A stretch of DNA of 64,000 bases from Aphidius gifuensis (GCF_014905175.1 NC_057788.1:18384154-18448153), one strand, 5' to 3'; positions 10,099-21,030 are shown, numbered from the stretch's first letter. Notes: a model not told the origin generated them from the letters alone. Translations and numbers: made by a program.

Positions 10099-10530
10099 AT
10101 GTCTAGTGTTGATATATTCGGACGTCAATTATTAAATAAACGAAAATATTCTATTGGAGGAAAAAGTGATGGCGATACAATAAAAGGACCACCTGGAGAA
10201 GGTTTCAAATTTACAGAAGAGGGAAATTATGACATTGCAGAAAAAAAATTATGTCACATTGCCGATGCTCAAGACATGAATGATGCTGTCTCAAAAAAAG
10301 TAGCACTGATTCTAATTAAAAATGAAACTAATAATCTACTCGGAATAATGCAAGAAGATAGTCAAAAATTTATCACTGAAGTCATTAGTAAACTGACAAT
10401 CAAAGTGGACACATTGCAAAAAAGTGTTGAAAAATCACGTCATACATTAGATGAGCCGAGTACAGAAGTTGCAAGTATATCTCACTATTTGACAGAAAAT
10501 TTGGGAGTACGTTTAGAAAATCAAAAATAA
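10099..10530 (+). CDS. Short fiber-like protein with collagen-type motif
   Basis: An intact 143-residue frame. GPPGEGF at residues 30-36 is a collagen-like turn. It is followed by YDIAEKKLCHIADAQDMNDAVSKK at 44-67, which resembles the N.D....DAV.K repeats of phage and adenoviral fiber shafts. The C-terminal half is predicted coiled coil with regular hydrophobic spacing. A trimeric spike or a connector at the vertex is a reasonable inference. It sits between the PY-like gene and the integrase, where Mavericks often carry such a gene. Confidence 0.6.
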   Translation: MSSVDIFGRQLLNKRKYSIGGKSDGDTIKGPPGEGFKFTEEGNYDIAEKKLCHIADAQDMNDAVSKKVALILIKNETNNLLGIMQEDSQKFITEVISKLTIKVDTLQKSVEKSRHTLDEPSTEVASISHYLTENLGVRLENQK

Positions 10531-10532
10531 AA

Positions 10533-11475
10533 ATGAATAAAACAATAAAAAATAATAAAAAAGAAGACAATAACTATTTGAGAAGCGTTGTAGCACATGA
10601 GCTACACAAGCCTGCTCGCAGATATTATCAACGTAGACATGTTGACATTAGAGCTCTCGATGAAACATGGCAATGTGATCTTGTCGACATGAGTGCATAT
10701 GCTTCCGTAAATCAAAATTACAAGTTTATACTTACAATAATTGATAATTTTTCCAAATATTTTCTGTACCACTCAAGACAAAAATGCAAAAGATGTTACT
10801 GCAGCGATGAAATCTGTTTTCGGTCGATATCCAAAACATTTACATGTCGATCAAGGCAAAAGTACAACAGTGAATTAAGAATCTCATGAAAAATATAATA
10901 AAAATATGTACTCAACATATAGTTTTTAAAAGCAAGTATAGTCGAAAGGTTTAATAGAACCCTGAAAATTCAGATGGGGAAAAATTTACATCCCAAGGCA
11001 GTTATAATTGGTTGACTATACTTCCTGAATTGATTAGAAATTATAATAATACAAAGCACAGAACTATGAAAATGAAACCAAAAAATGTAACTAAAAACAA
11101 TGAAAAAGATATATAAAGAAAAATATCATAATCAAAATCAATGTTTCACAAAAGTTGAAAAAATTTAAAATTGGTGATAAAGTGCGAATAAGTAAATATA
11201 AAAAAATTTTCGAAAAAGGCTACACTCCCAATTGGACAACTGAAGTTTTTACAATCACAAAAGTATTGAATACAATACCGATAACTTACAAGCTTGCTGA
11301 CTATCAAGATAACAATGTTGAAGGATGTTTTTATCAAGAAGAACTGAGTCCAGTACGCTATCCAGATATATATCTTGTTGAAAAAATTTTGAAAAAACGT
11401 AAAAATAAAGTACTTGTAAGATGGTTAGGTTTCGATTCTGAACGTGATACATGGGAAAATGAATCAGAATTATGA
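10533..11475 (+). pseudogene. Retroviral-type integrase with C-terminal chromodomain, broken
   Basis: Inserts element DNA. The first catalytic Asp is in TWQCDLVDM (10533 frame). The second lies near 10850 after a frame change near 10770, and the Glu is in VERFNRTLK near 10940, in another frame. The third portion, open from 11155 to 11475, has an SH3-like segment (FKIGDKVRISKYKKIF) and a chromodomain (DIYLVEKILKKR..VLVRWLGF..DTWENESEL). At least three frame breaks, and a likely small deletion between the second Asp and the Glu, make it non-functional. A chromodomain suggests targeting to methylated histones, known for some chromoviruses and Polintons. Confidence 0.9.
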
Positions 11476-11555
11476 ATAATTATATTTACAATGTATATAG
11501 GTATAAGAATTTTTTAATAAGAAATTATAACAAAATAAATTTTTTCAAATGTAAT

Positions 11556-11837
11556 TTATTTATTGAATATCGTGTGTATAGGCTTAGGCCAATTTTCTAA
11601 TAATACAACTTGATTATTTTCTCCAATACATTGGAATGTTAAAACTCTTCTTTTAATACCATCCTCTAATTCAAGGAACTTTTTTTTATTATGAAAATAA
11701 TATTCAGTATTATTTTTCGGTAAGAAAACAGTATATTTATTATTTATTTCGACTGATAGTCTTGCACCAGACTTTTTTCGACAGTAACTTTGAATTTTTG
11801 TCACAGCATAGTAAACATCTTTTGTCAAATCTTTCAA
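11556..11837 (-). CDS. Small Maverick hypothetical protein, paralog A
   Basis: A 93-residue open frame. Its pattern YAVTKIQ..ARLSVEINNKYTVFLP resembles YKVTALQ..ATLNDEFNVFLP of the next minus-strand gene, so the two look like tandem paralogs. I recall short proteins of this sort in insect Mavericks but cannot name a function. It is transcribed toward the integrase end. Confidence 0.5.
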   Translation of the reverse strand: MKDLTKDVYYAVTKIQSYCRKKSGARLSVEINNKYTVFLPKNNTEYYFHNKKKFLELEDGIKRRVLTFQCIGENNQVVLLENWPKPIHTIFNK

Positions 11838-11969
11838 TAATTTACAATTTTTTGAAAGTCGCTTAGTCTTGGTGTTTATCAGTTTTATATTATAATCATT
11901 TTTTTTTGTCTAGATAATAATAATTACATTTGAAGAAGAGCTCACAAACTTTTTCTAATTTTTTTCGTT

Positions 11970-12269
11970 TTATGAGAAAATGGACTCACATTTGTTGTAT
12001 TTTCCTCCCAAAAAAAGAAGATCCAAGCATTCATCGATCGCTGCTTTCTCGATTTTTGTAAAATAATCATTATTTTTCATAAACTTGGCGATTCTGCTGG
12101 GTAGAAAGACATTAAATTCATCATTTAATGTAGCCATAACTCCATTGTATTCATTATAAATCTTCTGTAGAGCTGTTACTTTGTACTCTCTATTAACCTC
12201 CAACTCAGACATTTTTTTGACATCAAATTTGCTCTGCATTTTAGCAACATTATTCAATTGTTGTTCCAT
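11970..12269 (-). CDS. Small Maverick hypothetical protein, paralog B
   Basis: A 99-residue open frame from the ATG at 12267-12269. The N-terminal 30 residues look helical and charged (MEQQLNNVAKMQSKFDVKKM); the core shares the Y.VT.LQ and FNVFLP pattern with paralog A. The function is unknown. Three copies of a repeated motif lie upstream of its start (12486-12727), which may be its promoter. Confidence 0.55.
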   Translation of the reverse strand: MEQQLNNVAKMQSKFDVKKMSELEVNREYKVTALQKIYNEYNGVMATLNDEFNVFLPSRIAKFMKNNDYFTKIEKAAIDECLDLLFLGGKYNKCESIFS

Positions 12270-12485
12270 TTTTATTTAATGCTGATTTTCTACAAACATT
12301 TTAATTTCAAGCAAATAAATATGTATAAAATATAATACTAATTATCAATGTATATATGTATTTTATTAAATTGCTTTCTTACCTTTCCTTACAGTCTTGA
12401 TATTCGAATGATGAAATTTCAGAAAAACTTCTCGTTTATATAGGGATAAATACAATAGAATAGTAGAAGGAGTACCTATTCAAAT

Positions 12486-12727
12486 GACACGTATTTAGAG
12501 TCAGCAAATTCTCACGTGCATATTAATTTTTTCAAATTAATATTTATTTTTTATCATAAACAATTAAATACTACGACAGCATTTTATTAGTTTATATTTG
12601 AAAATTCCACGTATCAAGAGTCAGCTAATTTTTTTGCAAAGTTGTATTTATATATACATAGGTCGATTTGAAAAAAATGACACGTATGGAGAGTCAGCAA
12701 TTTTTTTTTTGCAAAATTGTATTTAAA
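12486..12727. promoter_or_regulatory. Three copies of a CACGTAT..AGAGTCAGC motif
   Basis: GACACGTATTTAGAGTCAGC starts at 12486; close variants start at 12607 and 12679. Copies two and three also share the following T-run and TGCAAARTTGTATTTA. Read on the minus strand, toward the gene at 12269, the core is TGCTGACTCT, sharing TGCTGAC with the repeats at 3331 and 3436. A regulatory role is inferred. Confidence 0.45.
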
Positions 12728-12774
12728 AAAATATTTATGTATGGGACATGAAACGTGAGAAGTCCTACAAATAA

Positions 12775-12876
12775 CCTTGATAGCTTAGTTGGTAGAGCAC
12801 TGGACTGTAATTGTATATTGTTATAAAGAAATTAAAAAGTTATCCATTGGTCTTTGGTTCGAACCCGGCTCGAAGA
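12775..12876 (+). tRNA. tRNA-Tyr-like (GTA) with about 33-nt intron, probably degenerate
   Basis: A-box GATAGCTTAGTTGGTAGAGC, then GGACTGTAA with anticodon GTA at 12807-12809. An AT-rich intron follows immediately after the anticodon, as in eukaryotic tRNA-Tyr genes. The B-box is GGTTCGAACCC and the end is GGCTCGAAGA. The acceptor 5' strand lacks one base (CCTTGA) and the T-stem has two wobbles and a mismatch, so this may be a pseudogene. Confidence 0.65.
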
Positions 12877-13234
12877 AATGTTTTTTTGTTATTTAATGAG
12901 ACAGGACATGAGACTTGAGACTTGAGCTATGCCCCAGGACACGGGACATGATAAAACGCATGTTAAAATAACAAAATTTAATTTTCCCGGTCAAATCTGT
13001 ATTACCGACCCAGGGTCATTGAGAATGATGAATTTCTTTACCATCTCTGCATTATCAACAACTGGGAAATCTCACGTTGAAGTGACACATAATATTTTTT
13101 TACCATCTCTGTTTTACCAATCGAGTTGCAGTCCCCTGTCCCCTCGCCGATCTACCTTTTTTCGACCACCCTCTGTCATAGAACTCTGGTAAGTACACTA
13201 CTACCGTTCTACGGCTAAAAAAATTTCGTAGTAT
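12877..13234. other. No gene seen
   Basis: Begins with a repeated GACATGAGACTTGAGACTTGAG phrase (12905-12930). Short open frames here lack codon structure. Confidence 0.5.
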
Positions 13235-14305
13235 GGTGGTTTTGAGGACGTTTTGAAATTACGTCGTTAATTCCGTTTATATTTGAGTATCGTTTGAGAT
13301 TATCAGAAAGGTTCTATGAAATTTCTAAACCTTTACGTTCTGTGGACACAAAGAAAGCTCCAGTAGAACTCGTAACAAATATAATACCTTTTTATTATTC
13401 AAATTTTAGCATATGTCCTCAAAACAACCATTCCACAATTATAAAAATTGTATGTCACGGTGCTTTCGAGGACTTTCAACAATTATTTGATGAACAATTT
13501 TTCTTTTGTGTTTTTCGAAAAAACTTGTTGTTATGTCTCATAGATTACAGATATCCGTAAAGATTCTTAAAAACGAGTACACTATTTCTGCATATTCCTG
13601 TGCATTTTCTATTTTTCAGAATGTCTTCAAAACTGCCAATAGCTGGAGACACGAAATCCGTGAAATGGTGGTTTTGAAGACATTTAGATTAAAGTAGAAT
13701 CGACAGTTATTATCCAGTTGTCTGCAATCTCAACGATGAATTTCATGGAAAGGGAAGAATCTTATTGAGAACCGCCAGAAAATTCATATCGAAATTCATA
13801 AATTCGACTGTTCCATCGAATTGAGGTTCAAAAAATTAAGTCCTCAAAACTGCCTCTGTGTGAAAAAAAAGGTAGTTATTGGTGGTTTCGGGGACGTGCA
13901 ATATTAAAACAGATATAATTATGTTAAACGTTATTATAAAGCATAGTGATATTTTTTTTATACTGAAAATTCACTAAGCACATGTTTGCAGTTTGAGTTG
14001 AATCGTGAAAATGCATTTAGCGCAGTAATGTTGCTTTTTTATCAAAAGTCCTTGAAATCTCCATTAGATAGAAAAATGATGTTCTTGGAACGGAAGTTTC
14101 AGGGACACACGAAAAAATTCTTATTTTGGTCAATAATTAAATTTTTTCATCGAATCATTACTATTTATAGTTTAAGATGGAATCAATTGAAGATAAATCG
14201 GTCGTAATACCTACTTCACATTTCAATTTCCGAAAATTATACCTGGTAAAATAAAAACTCCTCAAAACCACTAAAGCATATTTTTCAAATGGGGTTTTGA
14301 GGACC
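13235..14305. repeat. Nine copies of GGTTTTGAGGAC in strictly alternating orientation
   Basis: Plus copies lie at 13235, 13459, 13667, 13881 and 14293; minus copies (GTCCTCAAAAC) at 13415, 13622, 13840 and 14258. The order is + - + - + - + - +. Two copies carry GAAGAC or GGGGAC variants. Between them the sequence is not obviously repeated. It looks like successive hairpin or MITE ends. Short frames in this stretch are not genes. Confidence 0.75.
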
Positions 14306-14867
14306 AAACCAAAATCCAAATGTTGTATAAATGAACATTCCCAGAAGTCGACCACTGTATATATATATATCAATATATACAACGGCGCATATATATATAA
14401 TAATTAATAAATTAAATATATAAAAACTCGCATTTAAATTCATCTTTACTACAGAACACCTGATGGTAACGGTTTAACCGACCGATTACCATGGCGCCGC
14501 AAGGATCTGACGTCTAAACTCTATGTTTTTTCCTTTCACTCCATACCCAACCCGCGCCTAAAGATGTTTACACATCAAAAATATATTTTACTTCTTCAAA
14601 ATGTTCTTTATTTGAAAGATTTTTCAGAAATACCGTGCAACGAATTTTCATTGTAAAAAGAATTGTACAACTTTCAATAAATATTTGTGACACAGTATTT
14701 CCGGAAAATCCATTGAATGAAGGACATTTGAAGAGGTGAAATATACTTTTTTTTGGTTTTCTAGAATGCATTTTTTTATAACAATAAATCAAAATTTACT
14801 TTGACCATCTTCGTAATTCTTTTTTTATTATTCTAGTGAAAATTTTCTATTCTTTTTTTTTCGACAA
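14306..14867. other. No gene seen; AT tract and short palindrome
   Basis: Contains an (AT)n tract at 14355-14400 and an imperfect palindrome around GGTAACGGTTTAACCGACC (14465-14490). No convincing frame. Confidence 0.5.
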
Positions 14868-15093
14868 CATTTACCGATACAGAAGTTACTTATTTTTTTT
14901 CCTTTTTAATGAACTAAATATGTGAAATAAAAAATATAAATAAAAAAAACTAAGTGGTTATATCTTACGATAGTTTGTAAATTTGATTTTGTAATTTTGA
15001 AAGAACCACTTCCTTTTTTTTATTTATATTTTTTATTTTACATAATTCGTTTATTAAAAAGGGATAAAAAGCGTTGCTTCCCTGTATGTAAAT
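14868..15093. repeat. Foldback hairpin, about 225 bp
   Basis: The left arm runs from AACATTTACCGATACAG through CTAAGTGGTT; the right arm from AACCACTTCC through CATACAGGG is its inverted copy. The loop is about 14960-15000. Probably a small MITE; no target duplication could be identified. Confidence 0.6.
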
Positions 15094-15224
15094 TAAGAAC
15101 TTTCGTTTTGATGTTATTTCATTATTTTTTTTGATTCATTCTCAATATGTGAAAAACTATTCTGTGAAATATCTTAACTTTTTGATTTTCAAAAGAATGA
15201 AAGGAAGAAAATGAAAGAAAGACA

Positions 15225-18200
15225 AAATTGGTTACAGAAACGTTAAAAATGGACAGTGGTCAATGTCAAAAACGTTTCGGATTGGTTTTCTAGAACTGTA
15301 TTTGAACGCTCCGTAAACGTTTCATATACATTCTAATTTCAATACGAACCAGATATGTTCAATAAATATATTCAAAACGTTTAGTAAATATTATTCGATA
15401 AGTTATGAATCCGTGTATACGCAATCATTCAAAAGCGTTTTTCAGATATATATAGCAAATATATTTCTAAAACATTTAATTATGATTTTTACGGAACGAT
15501 ATTAACATTTTTTTAGTATAAAAAAATAAATAAAAATAAAAAAAAAACCATTACAAATATTACGTTTTCTTTCAGCATCAACTTTTTGTTAATCAGTTTC
15601 TAGGATAAAATTAAAATTCAAAGTTCTGTTTGCAGGTAAATAGAGTATCTCAATCTCAATATAAAGTCACTGATATGATATATCAGTTTGTTATTCGCGA
15701 TGAATATTCCGTTCAAGTATTAAAAAGTCCCTGACGGGATGCTTTACGTTAAGCTCCCCCCCTTTTTTTTTGTTTTGGCTGCTGCCGCTGTTGTTGTGTC
15801 GTGTCAATACAATATATTTTCTTTACTAAATTGTGGCTTTACTAAATTTACAAAATTTGTTTTTTTCAACGAAAAAAATTTGCGACACAAAATTTGAGTT
15901 TAGATGGTTTATTTGCTGCCCGAGATGAAAAAATCAAGTATTCGAAAAGTATCATTGATATTTTATAGTGTTTGGATTATATCCGGCGATAATAATGAGG
16001 TATTGTGAGAATACTTGAGCTAAGAGCTCGAAGACTGGGTCTCGGATACAATTATCCCTGACAGGTATTTTAGATGTTTGAGTATTTTAGAAGTCTTTGA
16101 AAAGTATTCTGATACTCCAGTTTTTGGACTCAGAAAAATTTCAATATCAAAGCACCATATTATATAATAAACTCGAATTATTTTTAGAGTTAAATAATTT
16201 ATTTATGAATTAATTTATAATTATTTAGTAATTTTTTCTATCATTATATTAACATTTACAATTTATTCTAGTAATCATGCTGGAGACACCACATCTTTTC
16301 CTCAGATACATTTGCCAATAGCTATTTAACTATAATTAGTTATGGCAAATGATGATAAAGTAAAGATATTTTTTTTTTGCTTGAGATTTTTTTTTTTATA
16401 TTTAAAATACATTAAAAAAAAATATCCTAGCTCGCCAAGCAATTGTAACGTCTCTTATAATTCGTGATTTTTTTAATTTTCAAAAATTAATATCTCGGCA
16501 GGGCTACAATTAATTTGCTTGAGAGTTTAAAATTAAGTTAATATATTAAAATTAAAAGTATTTAAACAAAAAATTACGTAATTATGAGGAGTCTGAATAA
16601 TCAAATTTTTTCCTGGCTTACCTGTGGATGAGTGACCAAAAAACTGCTTGAGGGTATGTGCAATGTGTTCTAGGTCTCAAAGACTACCATTTGACACATT
16701 CTTTTCGTATACGGTTGAGTCTAGTTTTTTAGCCATCAGCTTACCGTCTATTCATTAACTTGTAAAAATAGTCTTGTGGTAGAGTGTAGGTTTAGTAATT
16801 AGGAAATCATAGGTTCAAACCTGCGTAGAAACGAAATTATGTAAAAAATAGGGCATCTGCAAACATACATAAGATTGTCTATTGTTGAAATTATTTTTTT
16901 CGAATAATCAGCAGGTATTTTAACCGGATACAATTGTATTTCAAATACTCGTCAAGCATAATTATCTTGCTAAAAATACTTTTAAATCGGTATCCGAAAA
17001 GTATTTTTAATGGCGCTCAGAAACACAATTTCAAGTATCAAACACAATTGTGTTTCGTCAAAATACCTCAATTTTTTCATTTCGGGTTGTTACGTTAGGC
17101 TTTCCCCCTTTTTTGTTTTTGCTTGTTACTATATACTTTTTCTGCCAAACTATTGACTTAAAAAATATGTTTTTATCAAAAAATGAGTTCCAGCCATCAG
17201 CAACCGAAATTTTAAATTTTTATTCTACGATAAAAACTTCACCCATAAAAATGGCGGCCACTCAACTAGCTCATATTATTCCTCATTTGTGAATAATTTT
17301 TCATTGTTAATTTGAAACTCGAAGCATTGGCCGCAATTTTTGAGATAAAATTTTAATTCACAGTTTTTTTTACGGGTAAATAGAGAATCTTAATCTAAAT
17401 ATAATGCTGCGGATATGATACATCAGTTTTTTATTAGAGATGGGAAAGTGTTTATGTAATTAAAGGTCTCCTACTGAGCTTTTCTGTTAACTGAGAAGTG
17501 AAAGTACGAAAGAACTGAAATGTCAGAAGAAAATCAAAAGAATGGAAAACAAGTTCTTTCTTTATATTCGAACCTCGTTACGTTAGGCCTTCCCCCCTTT
17601 CTTTTTTTGCTTGCTACTATATGCTTTTCCTACCAAACTATTGCAGAATAGAATACTTTTCAAAGACTTTCAAAATACTCAAACATTAAAAATACCTGTC
17701 AGGGATAATTGTATCCGAGACCCAGTCTTCGAGCTCTTCATTTATTCTTTTCCTAATACCACTAAAATATCGAAAATACTCATAAGTATTCTCACAATAC
17801 CTCATTAACATCGCCGGATATAATCCAAACACTATAAAATATCAATAATACATTTCGAATATTTGATTTTTTCATTTCGGGATGGACAAAAAATGCACCA
17901 GTTTAAATTAACATAAAATGTTTCTTGAGCATGTCCAATATGTTCCAAGATTGACGAATGCCTGACGATCCATTTCACCGAAACGTATTCGGAGTGTATT
18001 TAATAGAGCATTTTAACAAAGTTAATTCCTGGAAGCCATTGAATACATTTTTTGGATATCGTTAAAATACAAAATGGAAATTGGTCATTTCAGAACGTTA
18101 ACGATACATTTCGAAAAGATCGTTATGAAAACATTCCAAAATTTACTAAATGGGAACATTTTTATAATATTTTGTTTAAAACGTTTTACATTGATTTTCA

Positions 18201-18345
18201 GAATACGTCGTAAAATGCTTTATTTTAGTAGCACGTCAATTGAAAAGTACAGCAACGTATTGAAAACGTTTCAAATAGGTTTTTTTAATACGTTTCGGTG
18301 AAAACGTATAAGAAATTGATTTCGTAACGTTTCTTTGCTGATCGG
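15225..18345. repeat. Composite repeat: ACGTTT arrays at both ends with inverted inner copies
   Basis: Palindromic AAACGTTT-type motifs recur every 30-60 bp at 15235-15480 and again at 17980-18330. Inside, 15926-16115 is an inverted copy of about 17646-17883 (arms share GGGATAATTGTATCCGAGACCCAGTC and flanks in opposite strands). A direct repeat with CGTTAGGCTTTCCCCC occurs at 17092 and 17580 with a divergent copy near 15747. Another block at 15602-15711 is repeated directly at 17339-17450. No transposase is visible. It is likely several nested non-autonomous transposons. Confidence 0.6.
16768..16834 (+). other. tRNA-like sequence with A- and B-box
   Basis: CTTGTGGTAGAGTGTAGG resembles an A-box; GGTTCAAACCTG resembles a B-box 40 nt on. 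The stems do not pair well. Likely a tRNA-derived SINE head or pseudogene. Confidence 0.35.
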
Positions 18346-18936
18346 GCATTTCTGTTTATACATCTATATGTGAGTGGTAGATCAATTCAAGCCTGCTCAT
18401 AATCGTCTCATGCTACCAATTTGAACCATTGTTTATTTTGGTGACAAAGGTACAATAAAAGAATATTAATTAACATATAAAGCATACTGAGCCACAATAG
18501 CGACTTCACTAAAAATTAAGCTCATCTACAGTCAGATGAAGTAATTGATGCCATTAATATTGTACCACCACTATAATTTAATAATCCAGCCCACTCACGA
18601 CTCCGGGTTAATCTTTGTACCTCGTAATATAAATTATTGATTGGTGGTACCATTAAGTTGTGCCACGTATGCATTCTCTTTGAGACTGATTTATAAGTGA
18701 CTTCACTATTTATTGACTCAAGAAAACTAGAACATAATGGATAATTTAAAAACAATCATATTTGGAAAGAAAATAACAATTTTATGTTTCATGAGTAAAT
18801 ACTGACGTGGTTATAACTTCATCAAAAATAGATTGAGATGTCGCATATGAATGGGTTCTTTTTATGAATAGCTGTTCAATCAATCGGCATTTCAAGAACA
18901 TCAGTGGGTCAAGATGCTCAGCATGACGGACGCACC
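18346..18936. other. No supported gene; one weak minus-strand frame
   Basis: A minus-strand frame at 18522-18755 (77 residues) has mixed composition and could be a stray exon, but I recognise nothing in it. The rest is AT-rich. Confidence 0.35.
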
Positions 18937-20030
18937 GGAATTCAGGTCCGTTGCAATTTAGGGAGCCCCTCGTGGCAGCTTTTTGTAGATTATGGCCTTC
19001 TTACTATTCGTAGTTCTATCCTGATTGTTTGGCTAAGTAAAAAACTTTGCTAGTAAAATGATGTAGATATTAATTGTTTGACTATAACTAAAGATAAGTA
19101 AAATATCTAGCGGCTATATAAGCAAAAAAAAGTTTTTTACGAAAAAAATTCAAGTCAGTTACTTTGAAACCTGGCAAAACGAGACAAAATGTAAAGAGAT
19201 CTACGAATAGTAGAGCGGTTAGAATCGACAATAAGTCACGTCCCTCATCACAGGAGTGCCACAGGCCTGAATTCCAATACTTCCCATTGTAGTAAGAAAA
19301 ATTAAAACAATATTACTGTATATATATAAATAGAACGATATTCTTTGATAATAGTGTTTCAACAATACTGAATTTTTCACAGTATTTGTAAATAAAAAAA
19401 TGTTGTGATTAAGATTTCAGACTTTAATTATGTGCGAGAGTGTACGAGAGTCAAATAACTAATTTTGTCAGGACTCTCACAATTAACCGTGAATTACCAA
19501 ATATCCCTAGGGATATAAATACTGGTACCATATGAATGAAGATTTTTACATAATAACACCTACAGTCTTTCCAGTTTTTACCCGTCAAATTAATTGAATC
19601 ATTAATACATGAATTATCATTTATTATAATTGTAAACCCAAAAACTCTCTATCATACATGGTTTTTCTAAAGTGGTATTTTTTATATTATCATTTTTTCA
19701 CTAAAAATGTAATATATCGATATTTTGTGGACTGTAACACATAGTCACGTCGATATATCGATAAAGCGACTGAAGTTCAAGACATTATAAGCCGGGAGAA
19801 ATAGATACGATTATGCAACAAATATATTTTCAAAAAAATTTTACACTATAAAAACAAAAAAAGAATACACTCAAAATAACGATTTTAATTGTTAAAAAAT
19901 TAAAAACTTTTTTCAATAAAAAAACAGTAGTATTGAAAAAAAAATTATTATCGAAAAAAGAAAAAAAAATTAAAATTTCCTATGCTAAAAATATTTTTTC
20001 CGTAGACAAAGGGAATTCAGGCCCACGGCA
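18937..20030. repeat. MITE-like ends with GGAATTCAGG terminal motif
   Basis: GGAATTCAGGTCCGTTGCA at 18937-18955 faces its inverted counterpart TGCCACAGGCCTGAATTCC at 19257-19275. Inner arms ACTATTCGTAG (near 19007) and CTACGAATAGT (19201) also pair, giving a unit of about 339 bp. A third end, GGAATTCAGGCCCACGGCA, is at 20012-20030. Between 19275 and 20010 is AT-rich sequence without genes. Confidence 0.55.
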
Positions 20031-20804
20031 CCGCGAAACAACCTAACTGAATTCCAATGTTTGTGTTTTTTAAAGTCCGTTCACCCGAAAATTTTTTTTT
20101 CGTAGTTTCTTTTAGATTTTTTTTTTTTTTCAATTTACTGGTCGCATCAATTTATTTTTTGTTTAAAATTTAATTGATTGTCAAAAGAGCTTATAAAAAA
20201 TTTATAGTAGCAAGTCAAGAAAAACAGAATTTATAAAAAAATATAAGAAAATTGCTTATAAAAAAATTTTAAAAAAAAAAGGATAAAACTAATTAATTTT
20301 TATTCCAATTTTTTAACAGTATTATATAAGCATGATAAAAATAATAAATGAGTTGATACTAAAAATATTGACAGTAATTAACAAATTAATAAAATTAATT
20401 AATGTACTTATTGAGCGTCACCAGTTCATGCTTTTCTTTGCATGTGTTATTTTTTTTTATCGGCAAATAACTCGTCCAGCAATCAGCGGTTGATCCAAGG
20501 ACTGGAGTTTATTCAAATAGTTTTTTTCTAATGGAAAATAAGGAATAAAATTTATTATAAATAATCGACGTGATTAAGATATAAAATTCAATTCGATTAT
20601 TGAAATAATTTCGTTTGTGGACTGTATTTGCTCGATTCCCGATTCAAAACCCAATGCGTCATATTAACAAAAAGACCGTAGGTTCAATTCACTACTGAAA
20701 TCATGGAAGTAGACATAGGTCAAATCGTGCATAAATAGCATAACTTTTTTTTGAATCGATTATGGTAAATTATTAGAAGTAGAATAGTGGCTATTTCAGG
20801 CATG
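20031..20804. other. AT-rich, no gene seen
   Basis: Long A and T runs, no convincing frame or structured RNA. Confidence 0.5.
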
Positions 20805-21030
20805 TTTCATCAAGTTAACTCCGACGTCCTTCTATGCGTCAATTCATTTTTTGAAAAAAACCAGAAACTTAGAAAAAACAACGAAGTTCCCCCGCCGGGA
20901 ATCGAACCCGGGTCTTTTGCTTTCCGGGCAAACGCCTTGACCACTAGACCACAGGGCTTCTTATCTTTTCTAAGTTTCATCAAGTTAACTCCGACGTCCT
21001 TCTATGCGTCAATTCATTTTTTGAAAAAAA
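20805..21030. repeat. 56-bp direct repeats flanking a tRNA-like gene
   Basis: TTTCATCAAGTTAACTCCGA plus the next 36 bases occurs identically at 20805-20860 and 20975-21030. A third copy, inverted and diverged, lies at about 34622-34680. Just inside, AAACTTAGAAAA (20865) and TTTTCTAAGTTT (20966) are inverted repeats on either side of the tRNA-like sequence. Confidence 0.85.
20887..20958 (-). tRNA. tRNA-like gene, 72 nt, anticodon unclear
   Basis: On the minus strand: A-box TGGTCTAGTGGTCAAGGC, perfect anticodon stem TTTGC/GCAAA around loop CCGGAAA, perfect T-arm CCGGG-TTCGATT-CCCGG. A T6 Pol III terminator follows its 3' end (20873-20878). The D-arm resembles Glu/Gly/Asp type. The loop would give anticodon GGA, but position 33 is C, not the invariant U, and the outer acceptor pairs mismatch. 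It may be a tRNA pseudogene or SINE head; the intact T-arm and terminator suggest it is transcribed or only recently inactive. Confidence 0.55.

Larger units (their letters stand above)
1..12730. mobile_element. Maverick/Polinton element (adintovirus-like), damaged
   Basis: Polymerase B, major capsid, penton, adenain protease, packaging ATPase, PLA2, fiber-like and integrase genes lie together, which is the diagnostic Maverick/Polinton gene set. Integrase and polymerase lie near opposite ends, as usual in this group. Terminal inverted repeats and the target duplication are not visible: the left end is the tandem array at the window edge, and no inverted copy of it is seen near 12-13 kb. The right boundary is therefore only estimated, just past the repeats upstream of the last minus-strand gene. 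Polymerase, capsid, integrase and two other genes are broken; penton, protease, ATPase, PLA2 and fiber-like frames are open. Confidence 0.9.

Noticed and set aside
12775..12876. Maverick terminal inverted repeat at the tRNA-like region
   Set aside because: No inverted copy exists at the left edge of the window.
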